From Rhodobacterales bacterium UBA3080 (GTDB lineage Bacteria > Pseudomonadota > Alphaproteobacteria > Rhodobacterales > Rhodobacteraceae): a stretch of 11,482 nucleotides of DNA. The translations under genes and the position numbers were made by a program. Where the stretch lies: NCBI GenBank assembly GCA_002366645.1, contig DFBM01000013.1:9012-20493 (forward strand), given 5' to 3'. Position 1 is the first letter of the stretch. Every line of letters starts with the position of its first letter. Below, piece by piece: positions 1-6,753 of the stretch. The notes beneath the pieces were generated by a model. It saw only the letters and a program-made list of their open reading frames with translations. It did not search any database and was not told where the DNA came from.

Positions 1-1644
1 GCCTCGGTGACTTTCCAGAACTACTTCCGCCTTTACGACAAGCTCGGTGGCATGACCGGAACCGCGCTGACCGAAGCCGAAGAATTTGTGGACATCTATA
101 ACCTCGGTGTGGTCGAGGTTCCTACAAACCTACCTATTGCCCGTGTCGACGAAGACGACCGCGTCTATCGTTCGACCAAGGACAAGATGAATGCCATCGT
201 GGAGATCATCAAAGAAACCCACGAAAAAGGCCAGCCAATGCTGGTCGGCACTACTTCCATCGAAAAGTCCGAAAGCATCTCGCAAGCCCTTAAGGCCGCT
301 GGCGTGCCACACAATGTTCTAAACGCCCGTTACCACGAACAAGAAGCCGAGATCATCGCGATGGCCGGTGTTCCGGGTGCCGTTACGATCGCCACCAACA
401 TGGCGGGTCGCGGAACCGATATTCAACTTGGTGGTAACCTCGACATGCGCATCGTCGACGAGCTGGAAAAAGCTGGCGAAGGTGCCGATGCTGTCGCCAT
501 TCGGGAACGCCTGAGCGCCGAGGTGGCCGATGGCAAAGCTAAAGCCCTCGAAGCCGGTGGCCTGTTCGTTCTGGCAACTGAACGTCACGAAAGCCGCCGT
601 ATCGACAACCAGCTTCGTGGTCGTTCCGGCCGTCAGGGTGACCCGGGCCGCACGATGTTCTTTCTTTCGCTTGAAGACGACCTGATGCGTATCTTCGGCT
701 CCGATCGCCTTGACAAAATGCTCGACCGTTTGGGCATGGAAGACGGCGAGGCAATCGTCCATCCGTGGGTTAACAAGGCATTGGAACGTGCACAGTCCAA
801 GGTCGAGGCACGCAACTACGACATGCGTAAAAACGTTCTGAAATATGACGATGTTATGAACCAACAGCGTAAAATGGTGTTCTCGCAACGTCGTGACGTG
901 ATGGAATCCTCGGATGAATCTGCAACTACCCGCGAAATGCGCCACGAAGTTGTCGACGATCTGGTGGCAAAACATATCCCGCCCAAAGCCTATCCCGAGC
1001 AATGGGATACCGAGGGCCTGCAAGAAGAAGTTAAAACCGTCTTCGCGCTCGATCTACCTGTAGCCGACTGGGCTGCCGAAGAAGGCGTGGACGACGAAGT
1101 GGTCACCGACCGCCTTTGCGCCGAAGTCGACAAATCGATGGCGCAGAAAGTTGCGAAATACGGCGTCGACACCATGCGTCAGGTCGAAAAACAGATTTTG
1201 CTGCAAAGCATCGACAAAAGCTGGCGCGAGCATCTGCTGACAATGGAACACCTGCGCTCGGTCGTTGGTTTGCGCGGCTATGCCCAGCGCGATCCACTAA
1301 ACGAATATAAAACCGAAGCCTTTACATTGTTCGAGAGCCTGCTTGATGATCTGCGCACCACCGTAACCAACCAGTTGGCGCACGTGCAAATCATGTCGCA
1401 GGAAGAGCAGCAGGCGATGATCGCGCAGATGCAAGCCGCAGCGGCGACACAACAGCAAACCGCAGACGACGCAGCACCCGCCCAACCAAGCGGGAACGCA
1501 CCTCAACCGGCATCCGCGAAACCGTCGTTACTGGATCGGGGCATCAATCCGGACGACCCGAAAACATGGTCCAACCTTGGCAGAAACGAACCGTGCCCCT
1601 GTGGTTCAGGCAAGAAATATAAACACTGCCACGGAAAAGTTTAG
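1..1644 (+). CDS. secA: Protein translocase subunit SecA, C-terminal 547 residues (5' end outside window)
   Basis: SecA is the cytosolic ATPase that pushes unfolded preproteins through the SecYEG channel. The reading frame is open from base 1, so the gene begins upstream; relative to a typical SecA of about 900 residues, NBD1 and most of the preprotein cross-linking domain are missing. Seen here: the start of NBD2 (TFQNYFRLYDKLGGMTGTA), the helicase-type motif NMAGRGTDI, and the arginine-finger motif ERHESRRIDNQLRGRSGRQG. The helical scaffold/two-helix finger follows (WREHLLTMEHLRSVVGLRGY), then a Gln/Ala/Pro-rich linker. The protein ends in the zinc motif CPCGSGKKYKHCH (C-x-C-x8-C-H, bases 1594-1632), which in this family binds SecB and phospholipid. 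The ending is canonical and intact. An internal GTG at base 7 is not a real start. A 58-nt inverted repeat begins 7 nt after the stop. Confidence 0.98.
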   Translation, partial: ASVTFQNYFRLYDKLGGMTGTALTEAEEFVDIYNLGVVEVPTNLPIARVDEDDRVYRSTKDKMNAIVEIIKETHEKGQPMLVGTTSIEKSESISQALKAAGVPHNVLNARYHEQEAEIIAMAGVPGAVTIATNMAGRGTDIQLGGNLDMRIVDELEKAGEGADAVAIRERLSAEVADGKAKALEAGGLFVLATERHESRRIDNQLRGRSGRQGDPGRTMFFLSLEDDLMRIFGSDRLDKMLDRLGMEDGEAIVHPWVNKALERAQSKVEARNYDMRKNVLKYDDVMNQQRKMVFSQRRDVMESSDESATTREMRHEVVDDLVAKHIPPKAYPEQWDTEGLQEEVKTVFALDLPVADWAAEEGVDDEVVTDRLCAEVDKSMAQKVAKYGVDTMRQVEKQILLQSIDKSWREHLLTMEHLRSVVGLRGYAQRDPLNEYKTEAFTLFESLLDDLRTTVTNQLAHVQIMSQEEQQAMIAQMQAAAATQQQTADDAAPAQPSGNAPQPASAKPSLLDRGINPDDPKTWSNLGRNEPCPCGSGKKYKHCHGKV

Positions 1645-1651
1645 TTGTTTA

Positions 1652-1709
1652 GTTAGGCGATTCGTCTGATTCGATATTGGATTCCATAGAGTTAGTCGAA
1701 TTACCTAAC
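1652..1709. repeat. 58-nt imperfect inverted repeat (long hairpin) downstream of secA
   Basis: Arms 1652-1675 and 1686-1709 pair around a 10-nt loop. The outer 13 positions (GTTAGGCGATTCG against CGAATTACCTAAC) have one mismatch and one G-U wobble. Over all 24 positions I count 18 Watson-Crick pairs, 3 G-U pairs and 3 mismatches. It begins 7 nt after the secA stop codon. The following sequence (GCACTCCTTATTGG) has no T-tract, so it is not a standard intrinsic terminator. It could be an RNase-resistant 3' end, a processed terminator stem, or a small palindromic repeat. Confidence 0.6.
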
Positions 1710-1838
1710 GCACTCCTTATTGGATTGTAGAAAATGGGGCCTTTCGCGCTATAGATGTATCGTGTATTTGGGTACTCGTCTAAATATGGCTATATCCAAG
1801 ACGTGTGACCGCAAATGTTGGGGGTGTTGCAGATTTCA

Positions 1839-1866
1839 CTCAGATTTGTAGCATCTGGGTTCCCAG
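1839..1866 (+). other. Two mutually exclusive small hairpins upstream of the 797-aa gene
   Basis: CTCAGAT (1839-1845) can pair with ATCTGGG (1853-1859) over a 7-nt loop, with one G-U pair. CTGGG (1855-1859) can instead pair with CCCAG (1862-1866) over a 2-nt loop. The shared CTGGG segment means only one can form at a time. The elements are short and may be chance; no U-tract follows closely. Confidence 0.25.
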
Positions 1867-1962
1867 CACATGTATTTTCGTGTAACTTTGATCGAAGTAT
1901 TTATTGTAATTTTTTGTAACCCGTACCTCAGTATCCTTTTGAAAAGATAATATAGGTGCGTC

Positions 1963-4356
1963 TTGTTCTCCAACGATCGCTTCATGACTATGGCTACCGG
2001 ACTAGTTCTGGCTATTGCAGTTGGTGCAATGGCGCAGAACAGTGGTGCCTTGATAGCGTTCTTCACCGGCGAAGACATGTCACCCGGTCAGGATGACCAG
2101 TATACAATTAACGCTGGTAAATCCCTGACGTTGGACGTTCTTGCGAATGACAACCTGACAGGCGAAATTACTATCGTTGACCACCCTTCATGTGGTGAAG
2201 TCCGAACAACCAGCAACGGCGCGCTCGAATTCCTCAACTCCGAAAGCTGCTCGGGTGATGTAGCGTTTTCCTATTGTGTCGCCGCTGACGAAGAGTGCGA
2301 GGTCTATCAGGTCGCGCTGAATGTCATCAACATCGCACCTGCAACCGTGGCCGAAACGCAGATCGCAGCCGCGCCAGCACCAGCCGCGACACTCGTACCT
2401 GCGCCTGTTGCAGTGATCGAAACCACCTCCGAACCCGTCGTCACCGCCCGCGCGATCCCGCCAGCGGAAACTGCAAACGCAGCGCCGGTCGCTGTAACGC
2501 AGGGTGACCGCCTGACAGCTGGCCAGATACTTCTTGTGGATGATTCCGAAGACGTGACCGTTGCCGGCTTTGGTGCCACAGCAGGTCCATCGCTATTTGC
2601 GCCAGATATGCAGGAACTGATCCAGCCACAGGAAACTGTCGCTATTCTGCGTCGCAGCGTCGAGGTCGTAGCCCCATCACGTATCACGCAAGACCAGAAT
2701 ATCCAGACACAGACCAGCGCGACTACACCTTCTCGGATCGAAACCGCTTCAAACAGCCTGCAAGGTGACGTTCTTGAGGGAACCGAGGCTTCGCCAGTTG
2801 TGTCCTTCTCTTCGCCAAGCCAGCCACGCTTGTCGCGCGCGCCGATGCTCGCCCCAGTCGCCGCCCAACCACAAGCCGTAGCGGTTATGGAGCACGGTCC
2901 CGAAATTTTCAGCACGCCGCCGACACATATGGCAAACTTCGATTTCGGTGAATCCGCGATCGTTGCGCCTGCGAATGCTGACATCACCAGCACAACCGTT
3001 GTCGCAGCACTTATCGGCGCGCCTTCTGGCAACGACGCCGCAATGTCTGCTGATACTAACACGGCCCCGATTGGGGCGGTCATGATTGCATCCGACGCCG
3101 GAACCTCTGACGTTAGTGACGGCATCGAAGTTGCATCTGTATCCGTCGATGGCTCGGCTCCAACAATCGGCCGCAGCCCGACCCTGACACAAACCGAAGA
3201 CACAACAGTGGTTGCTGCCGGTCCGGATATAAGGTCCGCTGCACCTTCAGGTATTTCCTTCGACGATTCCCTTATCGACAGTCTGGTCGCCTCGATCTCG
3301 GTCGACAACGCCTATGTTGCACCCGCGCCAACCGAAGGTGAATTGTTGGCTGCTCTGGCTGAACCGGATGCGATTGGCACGCTCGACAATCAAACCGCAA
3401 GCGTTGGTCAGGTAAGCATAAACGCCGCCGACCCTGCCGACAGTTCGGATATCGTGGTCGAAATGGCTGCGCAAATCCTGCTGCCCAGCCCTCAACTGAA
3501 CGACTCACTAACCCGCGTCATCCAGCCAACCCCTGCAACCGAAGCGCTACTTAGCGACAAGTTGTTCGCTGCCGATCTCGAAGCATCCGCTCCGCCGTCA
3601 ACTGACCCGGTCGAAGTTGCATCGATTGCTCCTGAGGCCACTATAGACGTCGCGACCAGCGCACTCGCCAATTCACAATGTGATGTCCGCATGAGCGCAT
3701 CAGCGCGTCCGGGTGCCGGAATCGCAGTATTTGTATCCTCGCCTTGCCGCGCGGGACAGGTTCTAACGATGTCCCATTCGGATTTCTCCTTCTCTGCCTA
3801 CACAGATGAAACCGGAACCTTCTCGGCAACCATTCCTGCCTTTGCGAGCTCCGCAATCGTTGACGTGGAATTCGATGACGGGGCCGTCGCTTCATCGCAA
3901 GTTCTGCTACGCGACGCCGATGATTTCGAGCGTATGGCGATTGTCTGGTCTGATCCGGTCAATCTCGACCTTCACGCTTTCGAGGGCGACGCCGGTGAAA
4001 ACGGCAAAGGTCACGTCTGGGCCAAACACCCTCGCACGTACCGCGACACACTAACCGGGCGTGGCGGGTATCTGGAAACTTTCGGTGATGTTACCATCGT
4101 TGGCGGAACAATGTCTGAAGTCTACAGCTTGCCAACCAATCGTATTCGCAGCGAAACCACGGTTCGCCTTGATCTTCGTATCAACGGCATCGACGGGCAT
4201 TGCGATAATAATATGGTTCTACGCACGATCCGTTCCGCAGATCAGGGCAAAACCACAAAACGCGAATTCAACCTGAAACTACCACAGTGTGGCGAAGCAA
4301 CTGGCGGTTTGGTTCTGGAAAGCTTTGTGGATGCGATCAGCGTCGCGCGTCGCTAA
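1963..4356 (+). CDS. Exported modular protein of unknown function (Ig/cadherin-like N-domain, long linker, YfaP/DUF2135-like C-domain)
   Basis: I do not recognise this as a named gene. With the TTG start it has 797 residues. Residues 1-34 form an export signal: Arg6, a hydrophobic stretch from about 11, and an A-M-A cleavage-like site at 22-24, though 26-34 is also hydrophobic, so an uncleaved anchor is possible. Residues about 45-122 resemble bacterial Ig/cadherin-like repeats (DVLANDN at 58-64) and carry Cys77, 96, 105 and 112. Residues about 123-570 are a low-complexity Ala/Val/Pro/Ser/Thr linker with no Cys or Trp. From about 570 come two beta-rich segments with Cys573 and 595, then W662...NLDLHAFEG (667-675), reminiscent of the DLDLH motif of YfaP/DUF2135-type proteins, then Cys747 and 776. 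The TTG start keeps Arg6 and has a partial SD (AGGTG, 1954-1958) 4 nt upstream. ATG at 1984 is the alternative but lacks an SD. An in-frame stop at 1948 limits extension. A periplasmic or surface location is inferred. Confidence 0.85.
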   Translation: MFSNDRFMTMATGLVLAIAVGAMAQNSGALIAFFTGEDMSPGQDDQYTINAGKSLTLDVLANDNLTGEITIVDHPSCGEVRTTSNGALEFLNSESCSGDVAFSYCVAADEECEVYQVALNVINIAPATVAETQIAAAPAPAATLVPAPVAVIETTSEPVVTARAIPPAETANAAPVAVTQGDRLTAGQILLVDDSEDVTVAGFGATAGPSLFAPDMQELIQPQETVAILRRSVEVVAPSRITQDQNIQTQTSATTPSRIETASNSLQGDVLEGTEASPVVSFSSPSQPRLSRAPMLAPVAAQPQAVAVMEHGPEIFSTPPTHMANFDFGESAIVAPANADITSTTVVAALIGAPSGNDAAMSADTNTAPIGAVMIASDAGTSDVSDGIEVASVSVDGSAPTIGRSPTLTQTEDTTVVAAGPDIRSAAPSGISFDDSLIDSLVASISVDNAYVAPAPTEGELLAALAEPDAIGTLDNQTASVGQVSINAADPADSSDIVVEMAAQILLPSPQLNDSLTRVIQPTPATEALLSDKLFAADLEASAPPSTDPVEVASIAPEATIDVATSALANSQCDVRMSASARPGAGIAVFVSSPCRAGQVLTMSHSDFSFSAYTDETGTFSATIPAFASSAIVDVEFDDGAVASSQVLLRDADDFERMAIVWSDPVNLDLHAFEGDAGENGKGHVWAKHPRTYRDTLTGRGGYLETFGDVTIVGGTMSEVYSLPTNRIRSETTVRLDLRINGIDGHCDNNMVLRTIRSADQGKTTKREFNLKLPQCGEATGGLVLESFVDAISVARR

Positions 4357-4361
4357 GCACG

Positions 4362-5126
4362 CTACAGCAATCCAAGACTACGAAAACTCGCATCTCGTTC
4401 TTTGCCGATAATGACGTGATCGTGCAGCGTTACCCCCAACACACTTAGCGCTGCGTCAATGCGACGGGTCATCGAAATATCCGCCTCCGATGGGGTCGGG
4501 TCGCCAGACGGATGGTTGTGCACCAATATCAAAGCCGAGGCATCCAGTTCCAGCGCCCGTTTCGCCACCTCACGGGGATAAACCGGTACGTGGTCGACAG
4601 TACCCTTCGCCTGCTCTTCGTCAGCAATCAGGATGTTTTTGCGGTCCAGAAAGAGCACGCGGAAGTGTTCAGTCGCCTGATGTGCCATCGAAACCTTGCA
4701 GTATTCCATAAGACTCGACCACGAGGTTAGCGCATCCTGCCCCAACACCCGCGCCTGACTTAAACGATGCGCGGCGGCCTCGACGATCTTCAATTCCTGC
4801 ACCGCGGCCGCCCCGATCCCCTGAACGCGGCTCAACCGAGCCGCGGGAGCCGAAATAACGCGGTTGAAATCCCCGAATTCCGACAACAGTCGTTTAGCCA
4901 AAGGTTTTACATCACGGCGGGGAATGGCGCGGAACAATACGAGTTCAAGTAATTCATAGTCCGCCAACGCCACGGTTCCGGCGCTCATAAACCGGTCCCG
5001 CAAGCGTTGACGGTGATTGACGAAATGCGGCTTGTCTGGAAGGGGACGCACAGCCACAGGTTCGAAATCGGAAAACAAACCTGCAACCGGCGCTTCAGCA
5101 AAACAATTGTCGGGTGTGTTTTTCAT
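4362..5126 (-). CDS. radC: RadC family JAB/MPN-domain protein
   Basis: This is a 254-residue RadC/YicR family protein. Its original assignment to DNA repair is disputed; family members are linked in various bacteria to DNA metabolism and natural transformation, but the biochemical role is not settled. A UPF0758-type N-terminal region (NHRQRLRDRF, ELLELVLFRAIPRRDVKPLA) leads to a helix-hairpin-helix near residues 96-115 (LSRVQGIGAAAVQELK). The JAMM metal site HNHPSGDPTPSEAD follows, with His203, His205, Ser213 and Asp216; Glu153 is the likely fourth JAMM residue. All expected metal residues are present. It is last in the leftward sfsA-map-radC series, 35 nt after the map stop. No good Shine-Dalgarno precedes the ATG, but a CtrA-type box and possible promoter lie there. 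Its stop is 5 nt from the stop of the convergent 797-aa gene. Confidence 0.95.
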   Translation of the reverse strand: MKNTPDNCFAEAPVAGLFSDFEPVAVRPLPDKPHFVNHRQRLRDRFMSAGTVALADYELLELVLFRAIPRRDVKPLAKRLLSEFGDFNRVISAPAARLSRVQGIGAAAVQELKIVEAAAHRLSQARVLGQDALTSWSSLMEYCKVSMAHQATEHFRVLFLDRKNILIADEEQAKGTVDHVPVYPREVAKRALELDASALILVHNHPSGDPTPSEADISMTRRIDAALSVLGVTLHDHVIIGKERDASFRSLGLL

Positions 5127-5135
5127 ACGGCCCAG

Positions 5136-5165
5136 ATTGCACTGCTTTGGTTAACGCTGGGTTAA
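5136..5165 (-). promoter_or_regulatory. Candidate CtrA-dependent promoter of radC
   Basis: On the minus strand, TTAACC (5165-5160, -35-like) and TGCAAT (5141-5136, 4 of 6 matches to TATAAT) are separated by 18 nt. A start about 7 nt past TGCAAT would fall near 5129-5128, only 2-3 nt before the radC ATG at 5126. The transcript would then be nearly leaderless, which fits the absence of a Shine-Dalgarno. The -35-like element belongs to the TTAA-N7-TTAA box, as is common at CtrA-activated promoters. This is an inference from spacing and motifs alone. Confidence 0.4.
5151..5165 (-). promoter_or_regulatory. CtrA-type binding box, perfect TTAA-N7-TTAA
   Basis: Reads TTAACCCAGCGTTAA on the minus strand. 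It matches the alphaproteobacterial CtrA consensus (two TTAA half-sites spaced by 7) at all eight fixed bases. It overlaps the map stop codon (TAA at 5164-5162) and sits 24-38 nt upstream of the radC start. In DNA of roughly 57% GC (my estimate) an exact match is expected by chance about once per 200 kb, so its presence in a 35-nt intergenic gap is suggestive. The motif alone does not prove binding. Confidence 0.5.
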
Positions 5166-5977
5166 TCCGTCCACGTCGGATAGAATTTTCCTGCCGGTGA
5201 CAGGGTAAATATCTCGCACCCGTCCTCGGTCACACCGATCGAGTGCTCGAACTGCGCCGAAAGGGTCCGGTCTTTGGTCACTGCCGTCCAGTCATCCGCC
5301 AGCACTTTGGTATCCGGTCGCCCGAGATTCACCATCGGTTCGATTGTAAAGAACATACCAGGTTCCAGAACCGGCCCCGTCCCCCAGCGCCCATAATGCA
5401 ACACGTTCGGCGCCGAGTGGAACACCCGCCCTAGCCCGTGGCCACAAAAATCCCGCACAACCGACATCCGCTGCTTTTCAACGAATCGCTGTATCGCGGC
5501 ACCAATATCCCCGAAGGTATTGCCGGGTTTTACCTGTTCGATCCCCTTGAACAGCGCCTCGTGGGTCACATCAATCAACCGCTCCGCCCGCCGCGAGAGC
5601 TTGCCTGCCTTATACATGCGGCTGGTGTCGCCGAACCAACCGTCCAGAATACAAGTCACGTCGATGTTCAGAATATCACCGTCCTTAATGCGTTTGTCCG
5701 ACGGGATACCGTGGCAAACCACATGGTTCAGCGAAATGCACGAAGCGTGCTGATAGCCCCTATACCCGACCGTCGCGGAGGTCGCCCCGTTCGCCTCGAT
5801 ATATTCGTGAATGATCGTGTCCAGCTCCAGCGTCGAAACGCCAACCTTAACGTGCTCACCAATCATATCCAGCGTCGCCGCCGCCAACTGGCAAGACGCC
5901 CGCATGCCGTCAAAATCCGACTTCTCGTGTAGTGTAATGCCGTCTTTGGTCAGACGTCCGGCGGTTTGACCTTTCAT
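5162..5977 (-). CDS. map: Methionine aminopeptidase, type I
   Basis: The enzyme removes the initiator methionine from nascent cytosolic proteins when the second residue is small. The 271-residue protein is about the usual type I length with no insertions. The five dinuclear-metal ligands of the pita-bread fold are visible: Asp106 (NIDVT), Asp117 (FGDTSR), His180 (CGHGLGRVFH), Glu213 (TIEPM) and Glu244 (QFEHS). The substrate-contact His89 (VCHGIP) is also there. The 20-residue N-terminal leader (MKGQTAGRLTKDGITLHEKS) lacks a zinc-binding region. The ATG is supported by AGGAG 8 nt upstream (5986-5990). It lies between sfsA (43 nt upstream) and radC (35 nt downstream), consistent with co-transcription. 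Confidence 0.98.
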   Translation of the reverse strand: MKGQTAGRLTKDGITLHEKSDFDGMRASCQLAAATLDMIGEHVKVGVSTLELDTIIHEYIEANGATSATVGYRGYQHASCISLNHVVCHGIPSDKRIKDGDILNIDVTCILDGWFGDTSRMYKAGKLSRRAERLIDVTHEALFKGIEQVKPGNTFGDIGAAIQRFVEKQRMSVVRDFCGHGLGRVFHSAPNVLHYGRWGTGPVLEPGMFFTIEPMVNLGRPDTKVLADDWTAVTKDRTLSAQFEHSIGVTEDGCEIFTLSPAGKFYPTWTD

Positions 5978-5985
5978 GGTCAGGT

Positions 5986-5990
5986 CTCCT
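5986..5990 (-). promoter_or_regulatory. Ribosome binding site of map
   Basis: AGGAG on the minus strand, 8 nt before the ATG at 5977. It is the best Shine-Dalgarno in the sfsA-map-radC series and fixes the map start. Confidence 0.8.
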
Positions 5991-6020
5991 GATATGATAA
6001 TTTACGCCCTTCTAATTGGC

Positions 6021-6722
6021 TCAAACATAAATTGGAAGTTTTTCCATGAAGTAAACACCCTCGACAGTCGGTTTCGTCGCGAAACATAGAAACTCCACAC
6101 CGCCAGCCTGTGCCAAAACCGCCGCGTCAGCATATGCAGGATCAATATCGCCGGCCAAATCGAAGCGGTCGCAATCATCCCGCTGCACTAGATACAGCAT
6201 CACAGCGCGATGTCCGTCAGCGACCATCTTCGCCAGTTCGCCTAGATGCTTCGTGCCGCGCGCGGTTACCGAGTCAGGAAACTCCGCCAGTCCCTTTTCA
6301 CGACTTAACGTGACGCTTTTCACTTCGACATAACAATCCGGCAGCCCCTCGCCCGAGAGCAGGAAATCGATCCGGCTACCTTCACCGTATTTCACTTCGG
6401 CCTTAACCGTCTGGTATTCCGCCAGTGCGGGTACCAAACCAGCGCGCAACGCCCCGCCCACCACTTTGTTGGCGATCGCCGTATCCACAACCACCTTCGC
6501 TCCGCCAACCTCTACCAGCTTCCAACTGTAGTCCAATTTGCGCTTGGGATCGTCGTTCGGCTCCAGCCAAACCGTCAGGCCTTCGTCCTTCATTCCTAGC
6601 ATAGAGCCGGGATTAGCGACATGCGCCGTCACCTCGCGCCCATCTTCAAGCTGGACGTCGGCAAGGAAGCGCTTGTATCGTCTAAGTAACGTTGCGCGAA
6701 TTAAAGGGGTTTCGAATTTCAT
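6021..6722 (-). CDS. sfsA: SfsA family protein (sugar fermentation stimulation protein homolog)
   Basis: The 233-residue SfsA homolog matches the usual family length. The E. coli protein was named for stimulating maltose fermentation and binding DNA; its molecular role remains unclear. Family features are visible: an N-terminal OB-like region (RRYKRFLADVQLEDGREVTAHVAN-type, ending in PGSM) and a nuclease-like core with Asp119 (SRIDFLL) and Glu133-x-Lys135 (YVEVKSVTL). TARGTKHLGEL at 153-163 is also characteristic. I chose ATG 6722 because GAGG (6728-6731) lies 5 nt upstream and the protein then begins MKFETPLIRA as expected. A TTG at 6743 would add seven residues (FLFEVR after the start) with no support. 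First gene of the leftward sfsA-map-radC series and divergent from the cinA-like gene. Confidence 0.95.
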   Translation of the reverse strand: MKFETPLIRATLLRRYKRFLADVQLEDGREVTAHVANPGSMLGMKDEGLTVWLEPNDDPKRKLDYSWKLVEVGGAKVVVDTAIANKVVGGALRAGLVPALAEYQTVKAEVKYGEGSRIDFLLSGEGLPDCYVEVKSVTLSREKGLAEFPDSVTARGTKHLGELAKMVADGHRAVMLYLVQRDDCDRFDLAGDIDPAYADAAVLAQAGGVEFLCFATKPTVEGVYFMEKLPIYV

Positions 6723-6727
6723 GCGGA

Positions 6728-6731
6728 CCTC
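6728..6731 (-). promoter_or_regulatory. Ribosome binding site deciding the sfsA start
   Basis: GAGG on the minus strand, 5 nt before ATG 6722. It favours this start over the upstream TTG at 6743. Confidence 0.55.
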
Positions 6732-6741
6732 GAATAAGAAC

Positions 6742-6747
6742 AAGGAA
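6742..6747 (+). promoter_or_regulatory. Ribosome binding site of the cinA-like gene
   Basis: AAGGAA, 6 nt before the ATG at 6754. It lies inside the 31-bp gap shared with divergent sfsA, so the two translation signals are only about 10 bp apart on opposite strands. Confidence 0.7.
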
Positions 6748-6753
6748 CACTAG

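Larger units (their letters stand above)
1645..1962. other. AT-rich intergenic region between secA and the 797-aa gene
   Basis: This 318-nt stretch is the only long gene-free region in the window and is visibly richer in A+T than its flanks. I see no credible ORF or tRNA. It contains the long inverted repeat at 1652-1709, two overlapping small hairpins at 1839-1866, and a weaker one at 1767-1800 (TTGGGTA pairing with TATCCAA across an 18-nt loop). It also has a 9-nt direct repeat, TATTGGATT, at 1675-1683 and 1718-1726. A -10-like GATAAT lies at 1946-1951, but no convincing -35 sits 16-18 nt upstream, so I do not call a promoter. The T-run at 1910-1915 is not preceded by a stem and does not look like a terminator. 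The region should contain the secA 3' end and the promoter of the downstream gene. Confidence 0.8.

Noticed and set aside
628..641. PtsP GGND loop as a damaged active site (numbers are PtsP residues, about bases 9094-9132 minus strand)
   Set aside because: The Asn-Asp pair, His365 and Cys678 are intact, and a Gly at this position is, as far as I recall, usual in alphaproteobacterial PtsP. Not evidence of inactivation.
319..1023. 234-codon open frame antisense to secA
   Set aside because: It lies entirely within a strongly conserved SecA coding region and has no family-like sequence or RBS. It is explained by codon bias of the sense gene.
1909..1916. T-run as an intrinsic terminator for secA
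   Set aside because: No GC-rich stem directly precedes it. The nearest stems (1839-1866) end more than 40 nt upstream.
1836..2078. 80-codon minus-strand frame in the intergenic region, running into the 797-aa gene start
   Set aside because: It overlaps the signal-peptide region in antisense and has no SD or recognisable domain.
2108..2117. Ten bases (TTAACGCTGG) identical to the left part of the CtrA-type box at 5151
   Set aside because: The second TTAA half-site is missing and the bases encode Ile-Asn-Ala-Gly in the Ig-like domain. Taken as coincidence.
2307..3308. 333-codon open frame antisense to the 797-aa gene
   Set aside because: It mirrors the low-complexity linker (Ala/Val/Ser-rich on both strands), so long antisense frames are expected. 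It has no recognisable domain.
5345..5380. GAAC-N7-GTTC in map as a LexA-like site
   Set aside because: The alphaproteobacterial LexA box is a direct repeat, GTTC-N7-GTTC. This is inverted and lies mid-gene, so it is probably chance.
5438..5932. 164-codon plus-strand frame antisense to map
   Set aside because: It falls within an intact methionine aminopeptidase with all catalytic residues. The translated sequence is His/Arg/Pro-rich, typical of antisense reading.
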